Positions 17,584 to 28,086 of a DNA stretch of 64,000 nucleotides are shown piece after piece. The notes beneath the pieces were generated by a model. It made no database searches and was not told the origin of the DNA. It was given only the letters and a program-made list of their open reading frames with translations. Within the stretch, counting starts at the first letter, position 1. The number at the start of each line of letters is the position of its first letter. Source of the stretch: Prochlorococcus sp. AG-402-L23 (lineage in GTDB: Bacteria > Cyanobacteriota > Cyanobacteriia > PCC-6307 > Cyanobiaceae); contig QCIO01000002.1 in the NCBI GenBank assembly GCA_003216635.1, positions 107,697 to 171,696 of the forward strand, read 5' to 3'. A program made the translations under genes and the position numbers.

Positions 17584-19174
17584 GATTTAAAGAGGAATTT
17601 AGAAGCGATTTTGTATACGTGTTTTGAGTTTTAGTGAATATTGTAGAACTTTCTCCTTCATCAACTATCTTTCCGTGATTCATAACTAGCAACCTATCAC
17701 AAAATCTTTTAGCAATGCCTAAATCATGAGTAATAAAGATAATCGTTAAATTCATTTTTTCTTGCAAGACTCTAAGTAATTCAAGAATCTCTATTTTTAC
17801 TGAAGCATCCAACATATTTACGCTCTCATCACAAATCAAAATTTTTGGTTTCAACAATAGCGCTCTTGCTAATGAAATTCTTTGCAATTGACCACCAGAT
17901 AATTGACTAGGATAAGAATTAAAAAAATCATTATTTAAGGGAAGATTTAAATTTCTTAACATTAATTTTATTTCTTTTTCGATTTTTCTTTTATCTGAAA
18001 TTTTTTGAATAAAAAATATATCTTCCAAAATATTTTTAATTTTCATTTTCGGATTCAAACTTGAAAAAGGATCTTGAAAAATAATTTGCACATTATTGTT
18101 ATTTTTAAAAGATTTATTTTTTTTCGATGGATGATTTTTATCATAAATTTTGATTTCACCACCTCTTACTTTAAGAAGTCCAATTAAAGCCCTACATAAT
18201 GTACTTTTACCGCTCCCTGAAGAACCAACTATTCCAAGAGTCTCATTCTCATATAACTTGAAACTAACTTCATTTAAAGCCTTATTCCATTTATTAATGA
18301 AAATTGAAGAATTTAATTTATACCAATGTCTTAGGTTATTAACCTCTAAAACTACCTCATCTCGAGCATTATTTTTAGTATTTGGTTCTAATACTATTTT
18401 TGAAGCATTTACTAACTTATTCCCGATATCTGATTTTGGTGATTGAAAAATATCCAATATATTCCCTTTTTCAACAATCGATCCCTTTTCAATTATTACA
18501 ACTTTTTTACACCACTTTGCTGCAAGATTTATATCGTGACTAATTAAAATTAAAGTAGTATCAAATTCATTACATAGATGAATTATTGCTTGCATAATTT
18601 CAAAACTTGTTTTGGTATCTAAGCTTGTTGTAGGTTCATCAGCTATTAATAATTTAGGTTTCAAAGCAAGTGCCATTGCTATAGAAACTCTCTGTCTCAT
18701 TCCACCGCTAAATTGATGTGGGAAAGAATCAAGTCTACTTTCTTCAATTCCTACTTTTTGAAAAACTTCTTTTACTAATTTTTTAATAAGTACAGATGAT
18801 TTAGTTCGATAATGCGTTTTAAATAATTCATATAAATGATCACCAACTCTCATTAGCGGATTAAGTTTTTTTATAGAGTCTTGATAAATAAATCCAAAAT
18901 TCTTTCTTCTAAATAATTGTGCATCTTTGTTATTTATTTTCCTAGGATCTACACTAGAAATCGATAAATACCCTTTAGAACTGGCCTTTTCAGGCAATAT
19001 ATTTACTAATGTTTTTGCAAAAGTGGTCTTTCCACATCCAGAAGGTCCTATTATGGCCAAATGATCTCCACTATCTATTTCCAAATTAAAATTTTTGATA
19101 ATAGGTTGCTGTTTTAAACCATATTTAACAGTAAGATTTTTAACTACAATAATTTTTTCTTTATTTATTTCCAT
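17576..19174 (-). CDS. Tandem ABC-transporter ATPase (DppD-DppF / Opp-like fusion)
   Basis: A 532-residue protein with two complete ABC ATPase domains. NBD1 has Walker A GPSGCGKT, signature FSGGMRQR and Walker B LLIADEPTTSLD; NBD2 has GSSGSGKS, LSGGQLQR and ILICDESVNMLD. The arrangement matches the fused ATPases of dipeptide/oligopeptide/nickel importers (DppD plus DppF) and YejF or GsiA types. No permease or binding protein is adjacent, so the partners must lie elsewhere and the substrate is unknown. It is transcribed divergently from the RelA/SpoT gene. Confidence 0.9.
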   Translation of the reverse strand: MEINKEKIIVVKNLTVKYGLKQQPIIKNFNLEIDSGDHLAIIGPSGCGKTTFAKTLVNILPEKASSKGYLSISSVDPRKINNKDAQLFRRKNFGFIYQDSIKKLNPLMRVGDHLYELFKTHYRTKSSVLIKKLVKEVFQKVGIEESRLDSFPHQFSGGMRQRVSIAMALALKPKLLIADEPTTSLDTKTSFEIMQAIIHLCNEFDTTLILISHDINLAAKWCKKVVIIEKGSIVEKGNILDIFQSPKSDIGNKLVNASKIVLEPNTKNNARDEVVLEVNNLRHWYKLNSSIFINKWNKALNEVSFKLYENETLGIVGSSGSGKSTLCRALIGLLKVRGGEIKIYDKNHPSKKNKSFKNNNNVQIIFQDPFSSLNPKMKIKNILEDIFFIQKISDKRKIEKEIKLMLRNLNLPLNNDFFNSYPSQLSGGQLQRISLARALLLKPKILICDESVNMLDASVKIEILELLRVLQEKMNLTIIFITHDLGIAKRFCDRLLVMNHGKIVDEGESSTIFTKTQNTYTKSLLNSSLNLI

Positions 19175-19228
19175 GATTTATAGCAAATTTTTCTAGACCT
19201 AAATAAAATACATCTAAAGCAATATAAA

Positions 19229-21538
19229 ATGTCCGAGGCAGCTGCAAATTCAAAAGAAAAAAACGAAATTGAAGTTTCCAAAACTATTTTGCCTGAAAAT
19301 AAAAAATATGAAAGTGTATCTTTGAATTATCAAATAAAAATTCCCGATTGGCTTCTTAAAGATATTCATAATTTTGAAAAATCAAATAAAGAAAATGATG
19401 AGAATCAAAACCTTATAGTAAAGGCTTTTAAACTTGCTTATAAAGCTCATGATGGACAATTCCGCGCGAGTGGCGAGCCATACATTATCCACCCGGTTGC
19501 TGTTGCAAATCTCCTCAAAGAAATAGGTGCTAGTTCATCTGTTATTGCTGCAGGCCTTTTACATGATGTTGTTGAAGATACTGGCATTGATTTATCCGAA
19601 ATAGAAACAAATTTTGGATTAGAAGTAAAAATACTTGTAGAAGGAGTAACAAAATTAGGAGGTATTCACTTTAACAACAGGACTGAAGCACAAGCTGAAA
19701 ATCTTAGGAAAATGTTTTTGGCTATGGCCAGCGATATCAGAGTTGTCTTAGTAAAACTTGCAGATCGACTTCATAACATGAGAACAATTGAATGGCTAAA
19801 TGATGAGAAAAAACTAAGAATAGCAAGAGAAACAAGAGAGATTTATGCACCATTAGCTAATCGACTAGGAATAAACAGATTTAAATGGGAATTAGAAGAT
19901 TTAGCTTTTAAATTCCTAGAGCCTAAAGAATATCAAGATCTTAAAGATCAAATCTCTGTTAAAAGAAGTGATAGAGAAAAAAGATTAAAAGTAACTTTGA
20001 ATCTTATGAAGGAAAACTTGGTTTCAGCAGGTTTGAAAAATTTTGAAATAACAGGAAGGCCAAAACATCTTTATGGCATCTGGAGCAAAATGGAAAGACA
20101 ACAAAAGCATTTTCACGAGATTTATGATGTTGCTGCCCTAAGAATTATCGTGGACAATTCAGATAGTTGTTATAGAGCTTTAGCAGTTGTTCATGATACT
20201 TTCAAACCAATTCCAGGTAGATTTAAAGACTATATAGGATTACCAAAACCCAATGGATACCAGTCCTTACACACTTCTGTAATTGGAAGACATCGACCTA
20301 TTGAAGTTCAAATTAGAACTACTTCCATGCATCAAATTGCTGAATATGGTATTGCCGCTCATTGGCAATACAAAGAGGGTGGTTCTCCTGCTAAAAGTAA
20401 TGCTGAGAGATTTAATTGGCTAAGACAATTAGTAGAATGGCAACAAGAAGGTAATGAAGGTGATCATAATGATTATTTAGCTTCAATTAAAGAAGATTTA
20501 TTTGATGAGGAAGTATTTGTGATCACTCCAAAAGGAGATGTTGTTGGTTTAAGGAAAGGATCTACCGCGATAGATTTCGCCTACAGAATTCATTCTGAAG
20601 TTGGAAATCATTGTAATGGAATAAGAATTAATGAAAAGCTTTCTCCATTATCTACAGCACTTCAAAATGGTGACTTCATAGATATTTTGACAAGTAATAA
20701 TGCTACTCCAAGCTTGGATTGGCTGAACTTTGTAGTTACGCCAACTGCTAAAAATAGAATCCGCCAATGGTATAAGAAAAGCCATCGTGATGAAACGATT
20801 AAAAGAGGTAGAGATTTACTTGAAAAAGAAGTAGGCCGAAAAGGTTTTGAAGCATTACTTTCTAGTGAAGCCATGAAAAAAGTTGCAAATCGATGCAATT
20901 TAAAAACTACTGAAGACCTTCTTGCATCTCTTGGTTTTGGTGGTTTAACTTTGCATCAAGTATTAAACAGACTAAGAGAAGAAATAAAACTACAGACAGA
21001 AGATGTAAAAAATGATTCTGACTCTGAAATAGCAAAATCTCTTAAAAGTAATAGTAATTTATCCACTAATAAATCTAATAGGACAGCTAAATCACCAATT
21101 TCCGGGATAGAAGGTCTTGATTACAGAATAGGTAAATGCTGTACCCCACTTCCAGGCGAGGATATTATCGGAACTGTATCGCTCGGCAACCATGGGATAA
21201 CGATACATAGGGAAGATTGTGAAAATGTAATACCAATTCCAATAGAGAGAAGATTACCTGTTGGTTGGAATCAAGATAATAAAACTGGCGATAATAAGTT
21301 TCCAATTCAGCTACGAATAGAAGTAATTGATAGAGTTGGAGTTCTTAAAGATATTCTTATGCGGTTATCTGATAAAGGTATAAACGTTAGCGATGCCAAT
21401 GTTAAAACTGCTTATGGTAAGCCAGCTATTATAAACCTTTGTGTAGGTCTTGAAAGTTATAATCAACTTCACAAAACAATTGAACAAATTAAATCAATGG
21501 CAGATGTTTTAGACATTGCCAGAGTTGGACAAAGTTAA
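19229..21538 (+). CDS. spoT: Bifunctional (p)ppGpp synthetase/hydrolase (long RSH)
   Basis: Makes and degrades the alarmone ppGpp. In 769 residues: the HD hydrolase domain with HDGQFRASGEPYIIHPVAV, the HD pair in LLHDVVEDTG (about 111) and KLADRLHNMRT; the synthetase domain (about 270-390) with YGIWSKMERQ, IYDVAALRIIV, GRFKDYIGLPKPNGYQSLHT and EVQIRT; a TGS domain (EEVFVITPKGDVVGLRKG, about 430); and a C-terminal ACT domain (about 695-769). Both catalytic centres look intact, as expected for the single long RSH of picocyanobacteria. It ends 18 bases before a convergent DUF2062 gene. Confidence 0.96.
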   Translation: MSEAAANSKEKNEIEVSKTILPENKKYESVSLNYQIKIPDWLLKDIHNFEKSNKENDENQNLIVKAFKLAYKAHDGQFRASGEPYIIHPVAVANLLKEIGASSSVIAAGLLHDVVEDTGIDLSEIETNFGLEVKILVEGVTKLGGIHFNNRTEAQAENLRKMFLAMASDIRVVLVKLADRLHNMRTIEWLNDEKKLRIARETREIYAPLANRLGINRFKWELEDLAFKFLEPKEYQDLKDQISVKRSDREKRLKVTLNLMKENLVSAGLKNFEITGRPKHLYGIWSKMERQQKHFHEIYDVAALRIIVDNSDSCYRALAVVHDTFKPIPGRFKDYIGLPKPNGYQSLHTSVIGRHRPIEVQIRTTSMHQIAEYGIAAHWQYKEGGSPAKSNAERFNWLRQLVEWQQEGNEGDHNDYLASIKEDLFDEEVFVITPKGDVVGLRKGSTAIDFAYRIHSEVGNHCNGIRINEKLSPLSTALQNGDFIDILTSNNATPSLDWLNFVVTPTAKNRIRQWYKKSHRDETIKRGRDLLEKEVGRKGFEALLSSEAMKKVANRCNLKTTEDLLASLGFGGLTLHQVLNRLREEIKLQTEDVKNDSDSEIAKSLKSNSNLSTNKSNRTAKSPISGIEGLDYRIGKCCTPLPGEDIIGTVSLGNHGITIHREDCENVIPIPIERRLPVGWNQDNKTGDNKFPIQLRIEVIDRVGVLKDILMRLSDKGINVSDANVKTAYGKPAIINLCVGLESYNQLHKTIEQIKSMADVLDIARVGQS

Positions 21539-21556
21539 TTTTAAAATCAGATCAAT

Positions 21557-22000
21557 CTATCTTTTAATTTTTATCTTGTAGATAAAGAAAACAATACTGC
21601 CGCAAATCAAAGCTAATAAAATACCTACACAAGATGAACCTAAGAGTAATTTTAGGGAAAAAATTCTACCTTGTTTCCATAAGTCATCAATAACTAAACT
21701 TTTTTCAAGAATTTTATTAGAAGAATTATTTAAAAAAATCGAACCAACTTTATAGTTAAAATAATAAAGTGGAATATAAGTAAAAGGGTTGCTGATCCAG
21801 GTACCAATTGCAGCTAGAACAATATTTCCCTTAGCTATTTTCGCAAAAAATACCCCTATTAAAGTCTGAAACCCAAAAAAAGGAAAGCAGCCACTAAATA
21901 CCCCTATAGCTAAACCTTTAGCATTAAAGAAAGGACTTCCATTCTGATTCCTAAATAATGATAGAATTTTCTTATGGGTAATATCTCTTTTAAATCTCAT
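21557..22000 (-). CDS. DUF2062 membrane protein
   Basis: A 147-residue protein with DUF2062 features: GSPFFNAKGLAIGVFSGCFPFFGFQT near the N-terminus and GTWISNPFTYIPLYYFNYKVG in the middle, with hydrophobic helices at about 30-60, 60-85 and 115-140. The family has no firm biochemical role; some members are fused to glycosyltransferases. It is divergent from mnmE with a 66-base gap. Confidence 0.85.
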   Translation of the reverse strand: MRFKRDITHKKILSLFRNQNGSPFFNAKGLAIGVFSGCFPFFGFQTLIGVFFAKIAKGNIVLAAIGTWISNPFTYIPLYYFNYKVGSIFLNNSSNKILEKSLVIDDLWKQGRIFSLKLLLGSSCVGILLALICGSIVFFIYKIKIKR

Positions 22001-22066
22001 TCAGAAAGAAAATTTCAAAATTAAATTCTTGATAATCTTACTTAATTATCCATAACAAAGCGAGAG

Positions 22067-23449
22067 ATGGATTCGATAGTTACTACAGAAGATACGATAG
22101 CCGCAATTGCTTCAGCTATTAGTATAGGGAAAGGAGGAGTTGCGATAATAAGAGTATCAGGGAAAGACTCAATAAATTCTTGCAAAAAGATTGTTCAAAC
22201 TAAATCTAAATATGCATGGGAATCACATAGAGTTTTTAATGGTTTTATTCAGGAAAATAAACAAAATAAATTTATAGATGAGGTTTTAATTTTAGTGATG
22301 AAATCACCAAATAGCTTCACAGGAGAAGATGTTGTTGAACTTCATTGCCATGGAGGAATTATCCTAGTAAATAAAGTTCTAAAGAGATTATTATCTAGTA
22401 ATTCTAGAGTTAGACTTGCAAACCCAGGAGAGTTTAGTCAAAGAGCTTTTCTTAATGGAAAAATAGATCTTACTCAAGCCGAGTCGATTAATCAATTAAT
22501 TAATGCAAGCAATACGAGATCAGCAGAGTTAGCTTTTAGTGGGGTGCAAGGAGAAATAAAGAAAAAAATTAATGATATTAAAAATGACCTTATAAATCAA
22601 CTTTGCGAAATAGAAGCGAGAGTTGATTTTGAAGAAGACTTCACAGATTTTGATTACACCAAATATCTAAAAAACATTAAAAAAGTAAAAGAAAAAATAG
22701 AATTCCTAATAGAAAATGCAAAAAGAAATTCATATATTCACAATGGAATATCCATTGCGCTTATAGGCAAAACAAATGTTGGTAAAAGCTCTTTACTAAA
22801 TTTGCTAGCAAAAAAAGAGAAGGCAATCGTAACTAATATTCCTGGAACAACTAGAGATATTATTGAAGTTAATTTAACTATTAATGATATTCCAATGAAA
22901 ATAATTGATACTGCTGGCATAAGAGAAACTCATGAACAAATTGAAAGTATTGGAATTAAAAAAAGTTTTGGGAAAATTAAAGAGTCAGATTTTATAATTT
23001 ATATTTATAGTCTTGAAGAAGGATTTAATGAAGAAGACAAAAAAATAATACAAGAAATCCCCAAAGAAAAATTAATTACTATTTTGGGAAATAAAAAAGA
23101 TTTAATTGATTGCAAAAATATTAATTCAAATGAGTTAAAAAACACAATTCTTATGAGCATTAAGAATAATGATGGTGAAAGATTATTAATCGATACAATC
23201 ATAAAAAAATGCGGATTAAAACAAGTAGAAAATATTAATATATTTTTAAACGAAAGACATCTAACAAATTTGTCTGGTTGCCTATCTAATTTAAATGATA
23301 CTGATGAAATAATTAAAAATAAATTGCCATTTGATTTGTTATCAATAGAACTGAGAGATGGAATTCAAAACTTATCTAAAATAACTGGTCAAGAATTAAC
23401 AGAGGAACTTCTAGATAATATTTTTTCTAAGTTTTGTATTGGTAAATAA
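22067..23449 (+). CDS. mnmE: tRNA modification GTPase MnmE (TrmE)
   Basis: MnmE with MnmG adds the 5-carboxymethylaminomethyl group to wobble uridine of certain tRNAs. The 460 residues show the N-terminal tetrahydrofolate-binding domain ([20 protein letters not shown]), the helical domain with an inserted G domain carrying [12 protein letters not shown] (about 229), DTAGIRET and NKKD, and the C-terminal FCIGK in which the cysteine is catalytic. It is the first of a rightward series with nadC, argS and hisC. Confidence 0.97.
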   Translation: MDSIVTTEDTIAAIASAISIGKGGVAIIRVSGKDSINSCKKIVQTKSKYAWESHRVFNGFIQENKQNKFIDEVLILVMKSPNSFTGEDVVELHCHGGIILVNKVLKRLLSSNSRVRLANPGEFSQRAFLNGKIDLTQAESINQLINASNTRSAELAFSGVQGEIKKKINDIKNDLINQLCEIEARVDFEEDFTDFDYTKYLKNIKKVKEKIEFLIENAKRNSYIHNGISIALIGKTNVGKSSLLNLLAKKEKAIVTNIPGTTRDIIEVNLTINDIPMKIIDTAGIRETHEQIESIGIKKSFGKIKESDFIIYIYSLEEGFNEEDKKIIQEIPKEKLITILGNKKDLIDCKNINSNELKNTILMSIKNNDGERLLIDTIIKKCGLKQVENINIFLNERHLTNLSGCLSNLNDTDEIIKNKLPFDLLSIELRDGIQNLSKITGQELTEELLDNIFSKFCIGK

Positions 23450-23527
23450 ATTTGAGTTAAATTACATAGTGATATATAGTTGACTTTTTAACTTCATTTG
23501 AATTTTTTTTAATTATTTTTTAGTTTA

Positions 23528-24394
23528 GTGGATTTAAATACTCCAATAATAAGTAAGATCATTGATAATTGGATCGATGAAGATATAGGTAAGGGAGATC
23601 TTACAAGTCCTTCTATTACAGAAGAGAATGGGAATGCATATTGGATTGCAAAAGAGGAGGGTATATTTTGTGGGGTTGAGATTATAAAAGAAATTTTTAA
23701 GAAAATTGATTTAAAAATCAGTCCAAAATTTAATATCTCTGATGGAGATAAATTTGTTAAAGATCAAAAAATCTTAGAAATATATGGACCTTCAAAAAGT
23801 TTACTCGCTAGTGAAAGGATAAGCTTAAATATAGCAATGCATTTATCTGGAATATCAACATATACAAAGAATCTTATAGATAAGTTAGAAGGTACAAATA
23901 TAAAATTAGCAGATACTAGGAAAACTACTCCTGGCTTAAGAATATTTGAAAAATATGCATTCAAATGCGGAGGTGGATTGAATCATAGAATGGGATTATA
24001 CGATGCAGCGATGATAAAAGAAAATCACATTGCATGGACTGATAATCTTAATAATGCAGTAAAAAAAATTCGACTAAATTCGCCTTTTACAACTCATATA
24101 ATAATTGAAGCTGAGAATATTGAACAGGCAAAAGAAGCAGTATTAGCAGGAGCAGATAGTGTCTTATTGGATGAACTTAGCCCAGAAATAATCAAAAAAA
24201 ACGTTCAAGAATTAAGAGATTTATCAATGAATAGCTTAAAAAAAGAAGTCAATAAAAATTTGATAATAGAAGTTTCTGGAATTAACCCTAAAGAAATTAG
24301 TAAATATCTAATAAAAGGTATTGATTTGATTTCAACAAGTTCTTCAATTACCAAAAGTAATTGGATAGATTTAAGTATGCGTTATATTAATTAA
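23528..24394 (+). CDS. nadC: Nicotinate-nucleotide pyrophosphorylase (quinolinate phosphoribosyltransferase)
   Basis: NadC converts quinolinate and PRPP to nicotinate mononucleotide in de novo NAD synthesis. The 288-residue enzyme has the N-terminal EDIGKGDLTSPSI, the ADTRKTTPGLRIFEKYA active-site segment (about 125) with HRMGLYDAAMIKENH following, and IEVSGINPKEI near the end. The start is GTG; an upstream ATG in frame is not seen. NAD kinase, a later step of the pathway, is also in the window (50993). Confidence 0.96.
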   Translation: MDLNTPIISKIIDNWIDEDIGKGDLTSPSITEENGNAYWIAKEEGIFCGVEIIKEIFKKIDLKISPKFNISDGDKFVKDQKILEIYGPSKSLLASERISLNIAMHLSGISTYTKNLIDKLEGTNIKLADTRKTTPGLRIFEKYAFKCGGGLNHRMGLYDAAMIKENHIAWTDNLNNAVKKIRLNSPFTTHIIIEAENIEQAKEAVLAGADSVLLDELSPEIIKKNVQELRDLSMNSLKKEVNKNLIIEVSGINPKEISKYLIKGIDLISTSSSITKSNWIDLSMRYIN

Positions 24395-24421
24395 TTATAT
24401 ATATAAATAATTGAATAATTA

Positions 24422-26236
24422 ATGATAATCATTTTTAAAGAATTAACAAAACAATTTGAACAATCTCTTTTAGATAGTCTTGAAAAAAATGATAAAAAAG
24501 GAGAATTCGACAATCTCAGAAAAAATTTAGTTACACAATCATCAAAAGAAGAGTTTGGTGATTATCAATGTAATGTTTGTCTAAGTTTATCTAAAATATA
24601 TAAAAAGAAACCAAGAGAGATATCTGATGATTTTGTTTATCTTTTAAATAAAAATAAAAGCATATCAAAATTATGCAAGAGTCTAGAAATTGCAGGGCCT
24701 GGGTTTATAAATATAAGATTAAAAGATGAAGTACTATTAAATGAAATCAAATCAAAACTTCAATGCCAAAGGGCTGGAGTACCTCAAATTAAGAAAGATT
24801 TAGATAGTGGCTTATCAAATAAAGTCATTGTAGATTTTTCTAGTCCTAATATTGCTAAAGAAATGCATGTAGGGCATTTAAGATCAACAATAATAGGAGA
24901 TTCAATATCCAGAATTTTCGAGTTAAGAGGTTATCAAGTATTAAGAATAAATCATGTTGGCGATTGGGGAACGCAATTTGGAATGCTTATTACTCAGCTC
25001 AAAGATTTATATTCAAATGACCTAGAAGAGATAGGAAAGATCAAGATAAGTGATTTAGTTGAATTTTATAAAGAATCAAAAAAAAGATTTGATAAAGAAT
25101 CTGAATTCCAAAAAAGATCTAGAGAGGAAGTAGTTAAGTTACAAAGTGGAGATATTAAATCGATTAAAGCTTGGAAGTTATTATGTGATCAATCTAGAAA
25201 AGAATTTGATGAAATCTATAAAAATTTAAAAATAAAAATAGAAGAAAGAGGTGAATCTTTTTATAATCCCTTCTTAAAATCAGTTATTGAGGATTTGAAT
25301 TTAAAAAAAATATTAGTAGAAGATCAAGGAGCAAAATGCGTATTTTTAGATGGGATGACTAATAAAGAAGGCAAACCTTTACCGCTAATTATTCAAAAAA
25401 AAGATGGGGGTTTTAATTATGCCACCACAGATCTTGCTGCTATAAGATACAGATTCAATAAACCTCCTAATGGGGATGATGCTTCGAGAATTATTTATGT
25501 AACTGATCATGGTCAAGCAAATCATTTTGTTGGAGTTTTTCAAGTTGCAAAAAAAGCAAAATGGATCCCAGACAATTGTCAAGTAGACCATGTCCCTTTC
25601 GGTTTAGTTCAAGGAATTGATGGCAAAAAACTAAAGACAAGAGAAGGTGAAACAATACGTTTAAAAGATTTATTAAAAGAAGCAGTTAGAAGAGCAAAAG
25701 AAGATTTATTGAAAAGATTAGAAGATGAAAATCGTTATGAGACAGAAGATTTTATTGCAAATACTTCAAGAATCATTGGATTAGGAGCTGTTAAGTATGC
25801 AGATTTAAGCCAAAATAGGATTACTAATTATCAATTTAGTTTTGATAAAATGCTTTCCCTTAATGGAAATACTGCTCCTTATTTGCTATATACACTTGTA
25901 AGAATTGCAGGTATTAAAAGAAAAAATGATTTTGTTTATGAATCTAAAGATTTTCAATATTTAAAGTATGAACATAAATCTGAGTGGAAACTTATCAGAA
26001 AATTACTTAAGTTTGATGAAGTCATAATATCTATTGAAAAAGACTTAATGCCAAATAGATTATGCAATTATCTTTTTGAGCTATGTCAGACTTTTAATAG
26101 ATTCTATGATCAAGTTCCAATACTCAAAGAAGAAAAATATATAAAAATTTCTAGACTTAATTTATGTGATCTAACTGCAAAGACACTAAAATTAAGCTTA
26201 GAGCTCCTAGGAATTGAAACTTTAGAAAGAATGTAA
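24422..26236 (+). CDS. argS: Arginyl-tRNA synthetase
   Basis: Class I synthetase charging tRNA-Arg, 604 residues. The N-terminal Add-1 tRNA-binding domain is followed by [21 protein letters not shown] with the HIGH-equivalent HVGH (about 155), the [13 protein letters not shown]-like segment, and KTREGE in place of the KMSKS motif, which is normal for ArgRS. The C-terminal anticodon-binding domain ends near [10 protein letters not shown]. Its last base is the first base of hisC (TAATGA), so translation is probably coupled. Confidence 0.97.
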   Translation: MIIIFKELTKQFEQSLLDSLEKNDKKGEFDNLRKNLVTQSSKEEFGDYQCNVCLSLSKIYKKKPREISDDFVYLLNKNKSISKLCKSLEIAGPGFINIRLKDEVLLNEIKSKLQCQRAGVPQIKKDLDSGLSNKVIVDFSSPNIAKEMHVGHLRSTIIGDSISRIFELRGYQVLRINHVGDWGTQFGMLITQLKDLYSNDLEEIGKIKISDLVEFYKESKKRFDKESEFQKRSREEVVKLQSGDIKSIKAWKLLCDQSRKEFDEIYKNLKIKIEERGESFYNPFLKSVIEDLNLKKILVEDQGAKCVFLDGMTNKEGKPLPLIIQKKDGGFNYATTDLAAIRYRFNKPPNGDDASRIIYVTDHGQANHFVGVFQVAKKAKWIPDNCQVDHVPFGLVQGIDGKKLKTREGETIRLKDLLKEAVRRAKEDLLKRLEDENRYETEDFIANTSRIIGLGAVKYADLSQNRITNYQFSFDKMLSLNGNTAPYLLYTLVRIAGIKRKNDFVYESKDFQYLKYEHKSEWKLIRKLLKFDEVIISIEKDLMPNRLCNYLFELCQTFNRFYDQVPILKEEKYIKISRLNLCDLTAKTLKLSLELLGIETLERM

Positions 26237-27345
26237 TGAATAATTTTGATCAATTAAATAATCTTTTCCCAAGACCAAGAGAAGAAATAATAAATATGCA
26301 GTCTTACTCTGCACCTTTAGAAAATAGAAGAAATTTACTGCGCTTAGACTTTAATGAAAATACTCTAGGTCCAAGTCCGAATGTTTTAGAAGCATTACAA
26401 GCGATAAAATTAGATGAGATTTCAATTTATCCAGAATATAATTTATTAAAAAAATTTTTATGTGATAAATATCTTGATTCAAGAAAATTTGATAATGATG
26501 AAATAGGAATTTTCAATGGTGCAGACGCAGCAATAAATGCAATTTTCAATTGCTTTGGAGAGAAAGATCAAATTTTTCTAACAACGAATCCAACTTTTGG
26601 TTACTATTCTCCTTGTTCAGAAATGCGAGGAATGAAGAAAATAACTTGTTCTTACATTGGAGAAAATTTTCTATTCCCCATCGAAGAATTTAGTGAAAAA
26701 ATTATAAAGTATAATCCAAAATTAATATTTATTTGTAATCCAAATAATCCAACAGGAACAGTTTTAAGTGCTCAAGAGATAATGAACTTAGCAAATATCA
26801 AAAACGATTCATTGATAATTGTTGATGAACTATATGAAAAATTTAATGGAGATAGTCTTCTTGAATCGATAGATTTTGAAAAGAATAACAATATACTAAT
26901 AATCCAATCTCTCTCAAAAACAGCTGGTTTAGCTGGTTTAAGAATAGGTTTTACTTTTGGCAATAAAAATTTAATTAATTACATCAATAAAGTTACAGGA
27001 CCATATGATGTAAATAGCTTTGCTATAACTGCAGCATTAGCATCACTTAAAGACAAATCATATATTGATAATTATGTTTTAGAAGTAAAAAAAGCAAGGG
27101 AATGGATTTTAAATAAATTTAAATCAACAAAAATCAGAACTCACTTTAGTGGTGGTAATTATTTCTTAATTTGGCCAAAAAAAGATCCTGAAATTTTAAT
27201 ACAACAGATGAGAGGAAAAGGTATTCTTATCAGAAGTATGGAAAACAAAAAAGATATTAGTGAGTCAATAAGGGTTAGTATTGGAACTAAAGAACAAATG
27301 ATTTTATTCTGGGAGAATTACAAGGTCTTAGATTTAATAAATTAA
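26236..27345 (+). CDS. hisC: Histidinol-phosphate aminotransferase-type PLP enzyme
   Basis: A 369-residue fold-type I aminotransferase with LRLDFNENTLGPSPNVLEAL at the N-terminus, FICNPNNPTGT and the PLP-lysine motif SLSKTAGLAGLRIGF (about 228-242). These fit HisC, which makes histidinol phosphate from imidazole acetol phosphate. The overall divergence means an aromatic aminotransferase activity is possible. It begins on the argS stop codon and overlaps the convergent downstream gene by four bases. Confidence 0.85.
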   Translation: MNNFDQLNNLFPRPREEIINMQSYSAPLENRRNLLRLDFNENTLGPSPNVLEALQAIKLDEISIYPEYNLLKKFLCDKYLDSRKFDNDEIGIFNGADAAINAIFNCFGEKDQIFLTTNPTFGYYSPCSEMRGMKKITCSYIGENFLFPIEEFSEKIIKYNPKLIFICNPNNPTGTVLSAQEIMNLANIKNDSLIIVDELYEKFNGDSLLESIDFEKNNNILIIQSLSKTAGLAGLRIGFTFGNKNLINYINKVTGPYDVNSFAITAALASLKDKSYIDNYVLEVKKAREWILNKFKSTKIRTHFSGGNYFLIWPKKDPEILIQQMRGKGILIRSMENKKDISESIRVSIGTKEQMILFWENYKVLDLIN

Positions 27346-28067
27346 TTACCAAAAATATAAATTGTATTTTGATCGATTATTTTAGGTTGTATTTGAAAAT
27401 CTTTTCCAACATATTTTACTTTAAAATCTTTCATATTTTCGATAAATAAATCAGCATTTGAGAAATCACATTCTTTATTAATTTTTTTGCCACTAGCAAA
27501 GTGAACTGGAATAACTACATTAGGTTTTAGAAGCTTAACTATTCTTGAAGCCTCTTGCCCATCATAAGATTTTATTCCTCCTCCAATTGAAATAAATAAG
27601 ATATCTGGGCGAGACAAAATAATTTTACTATTGATATCAATATCACCAGCAGCACCTCCCATATGAACAATTTTAAGATTATTCTGCTCCCAACTCCAAA
27701 CAGTTGCCATCCCAAATCTTCTTCCATCTACTCTGTCATGTGGGACGGAAATTCCATTTAATAAAATATCCTCAAATTGATAGATTCCTGGCTCAACAAA
27801 CATTAATTGATCATTAGGATTATAACCTTCATCTGGAAGCCTAGAACTAGCCAAAATAAAATCTGCGTTGACTTCTTTTGGCTCCTTTAAATTGCTTGCA
27901 CAACCTATTGCTTTAAAGGGATTTATAAGAATCGATTTTTCTGTACTATTAATTAAAAAACTACTATGTCCCAAACTTTTTATTACTAAATTCCTTGCCA
28001 ATAATGGGGTAGGTAAGAAAGAGCTAAATAATATAAAAAAGAAAACGTTTTTAATTTTAGAAATCAT
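27342..28067 (-). CDS. Exported beta-lactamase-fold protein lacking the HxHxDH metal motif
   Basis: A 241-residue protein with an N-terminal signal sequence (IKNVFFFILFSSFLPTPLLAR) and a UlaG/UPF0173-type metallo-beta-lactamase fold: GHSSFLI, ILINPF and later NVVIPVHFASGKK. Where active family members carry HxHxDH this one reads ADFILASSRLPDEGYN, so the zinc ligands appear to be missing, and hydrolase activity is doubtful. I remember a similar SSRLxDEG variant in other cyanobacteria, which would make it a conserved non-canonical branch. It is the last gene of the leftward prfB run. Confidence 0.78.
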   Translation of the reverse strand: MISKIKNVFFFILFSSFLPTPLLARNLVIKSLGHSSFLINSTEKSILINPFKAIGCASNLKEPKEVNADFILASSRLPDEGYNPNDQLMFVEPGIYQFEDILLNGISVPHDRVDGRRFGMATVWSWEQNNLKIVHMGGAAGDIDINSKIILSRPDILFISIGGGIKSYDGQEASRIVKLLKPNVVIPVHFASGKKINKECDFSNADLFIENMKDFKVKYVGKDFQIQPKIIDQNTIYIFGN

Positions 28068-28086
28068 ATTATTAATTTTTTTTATT

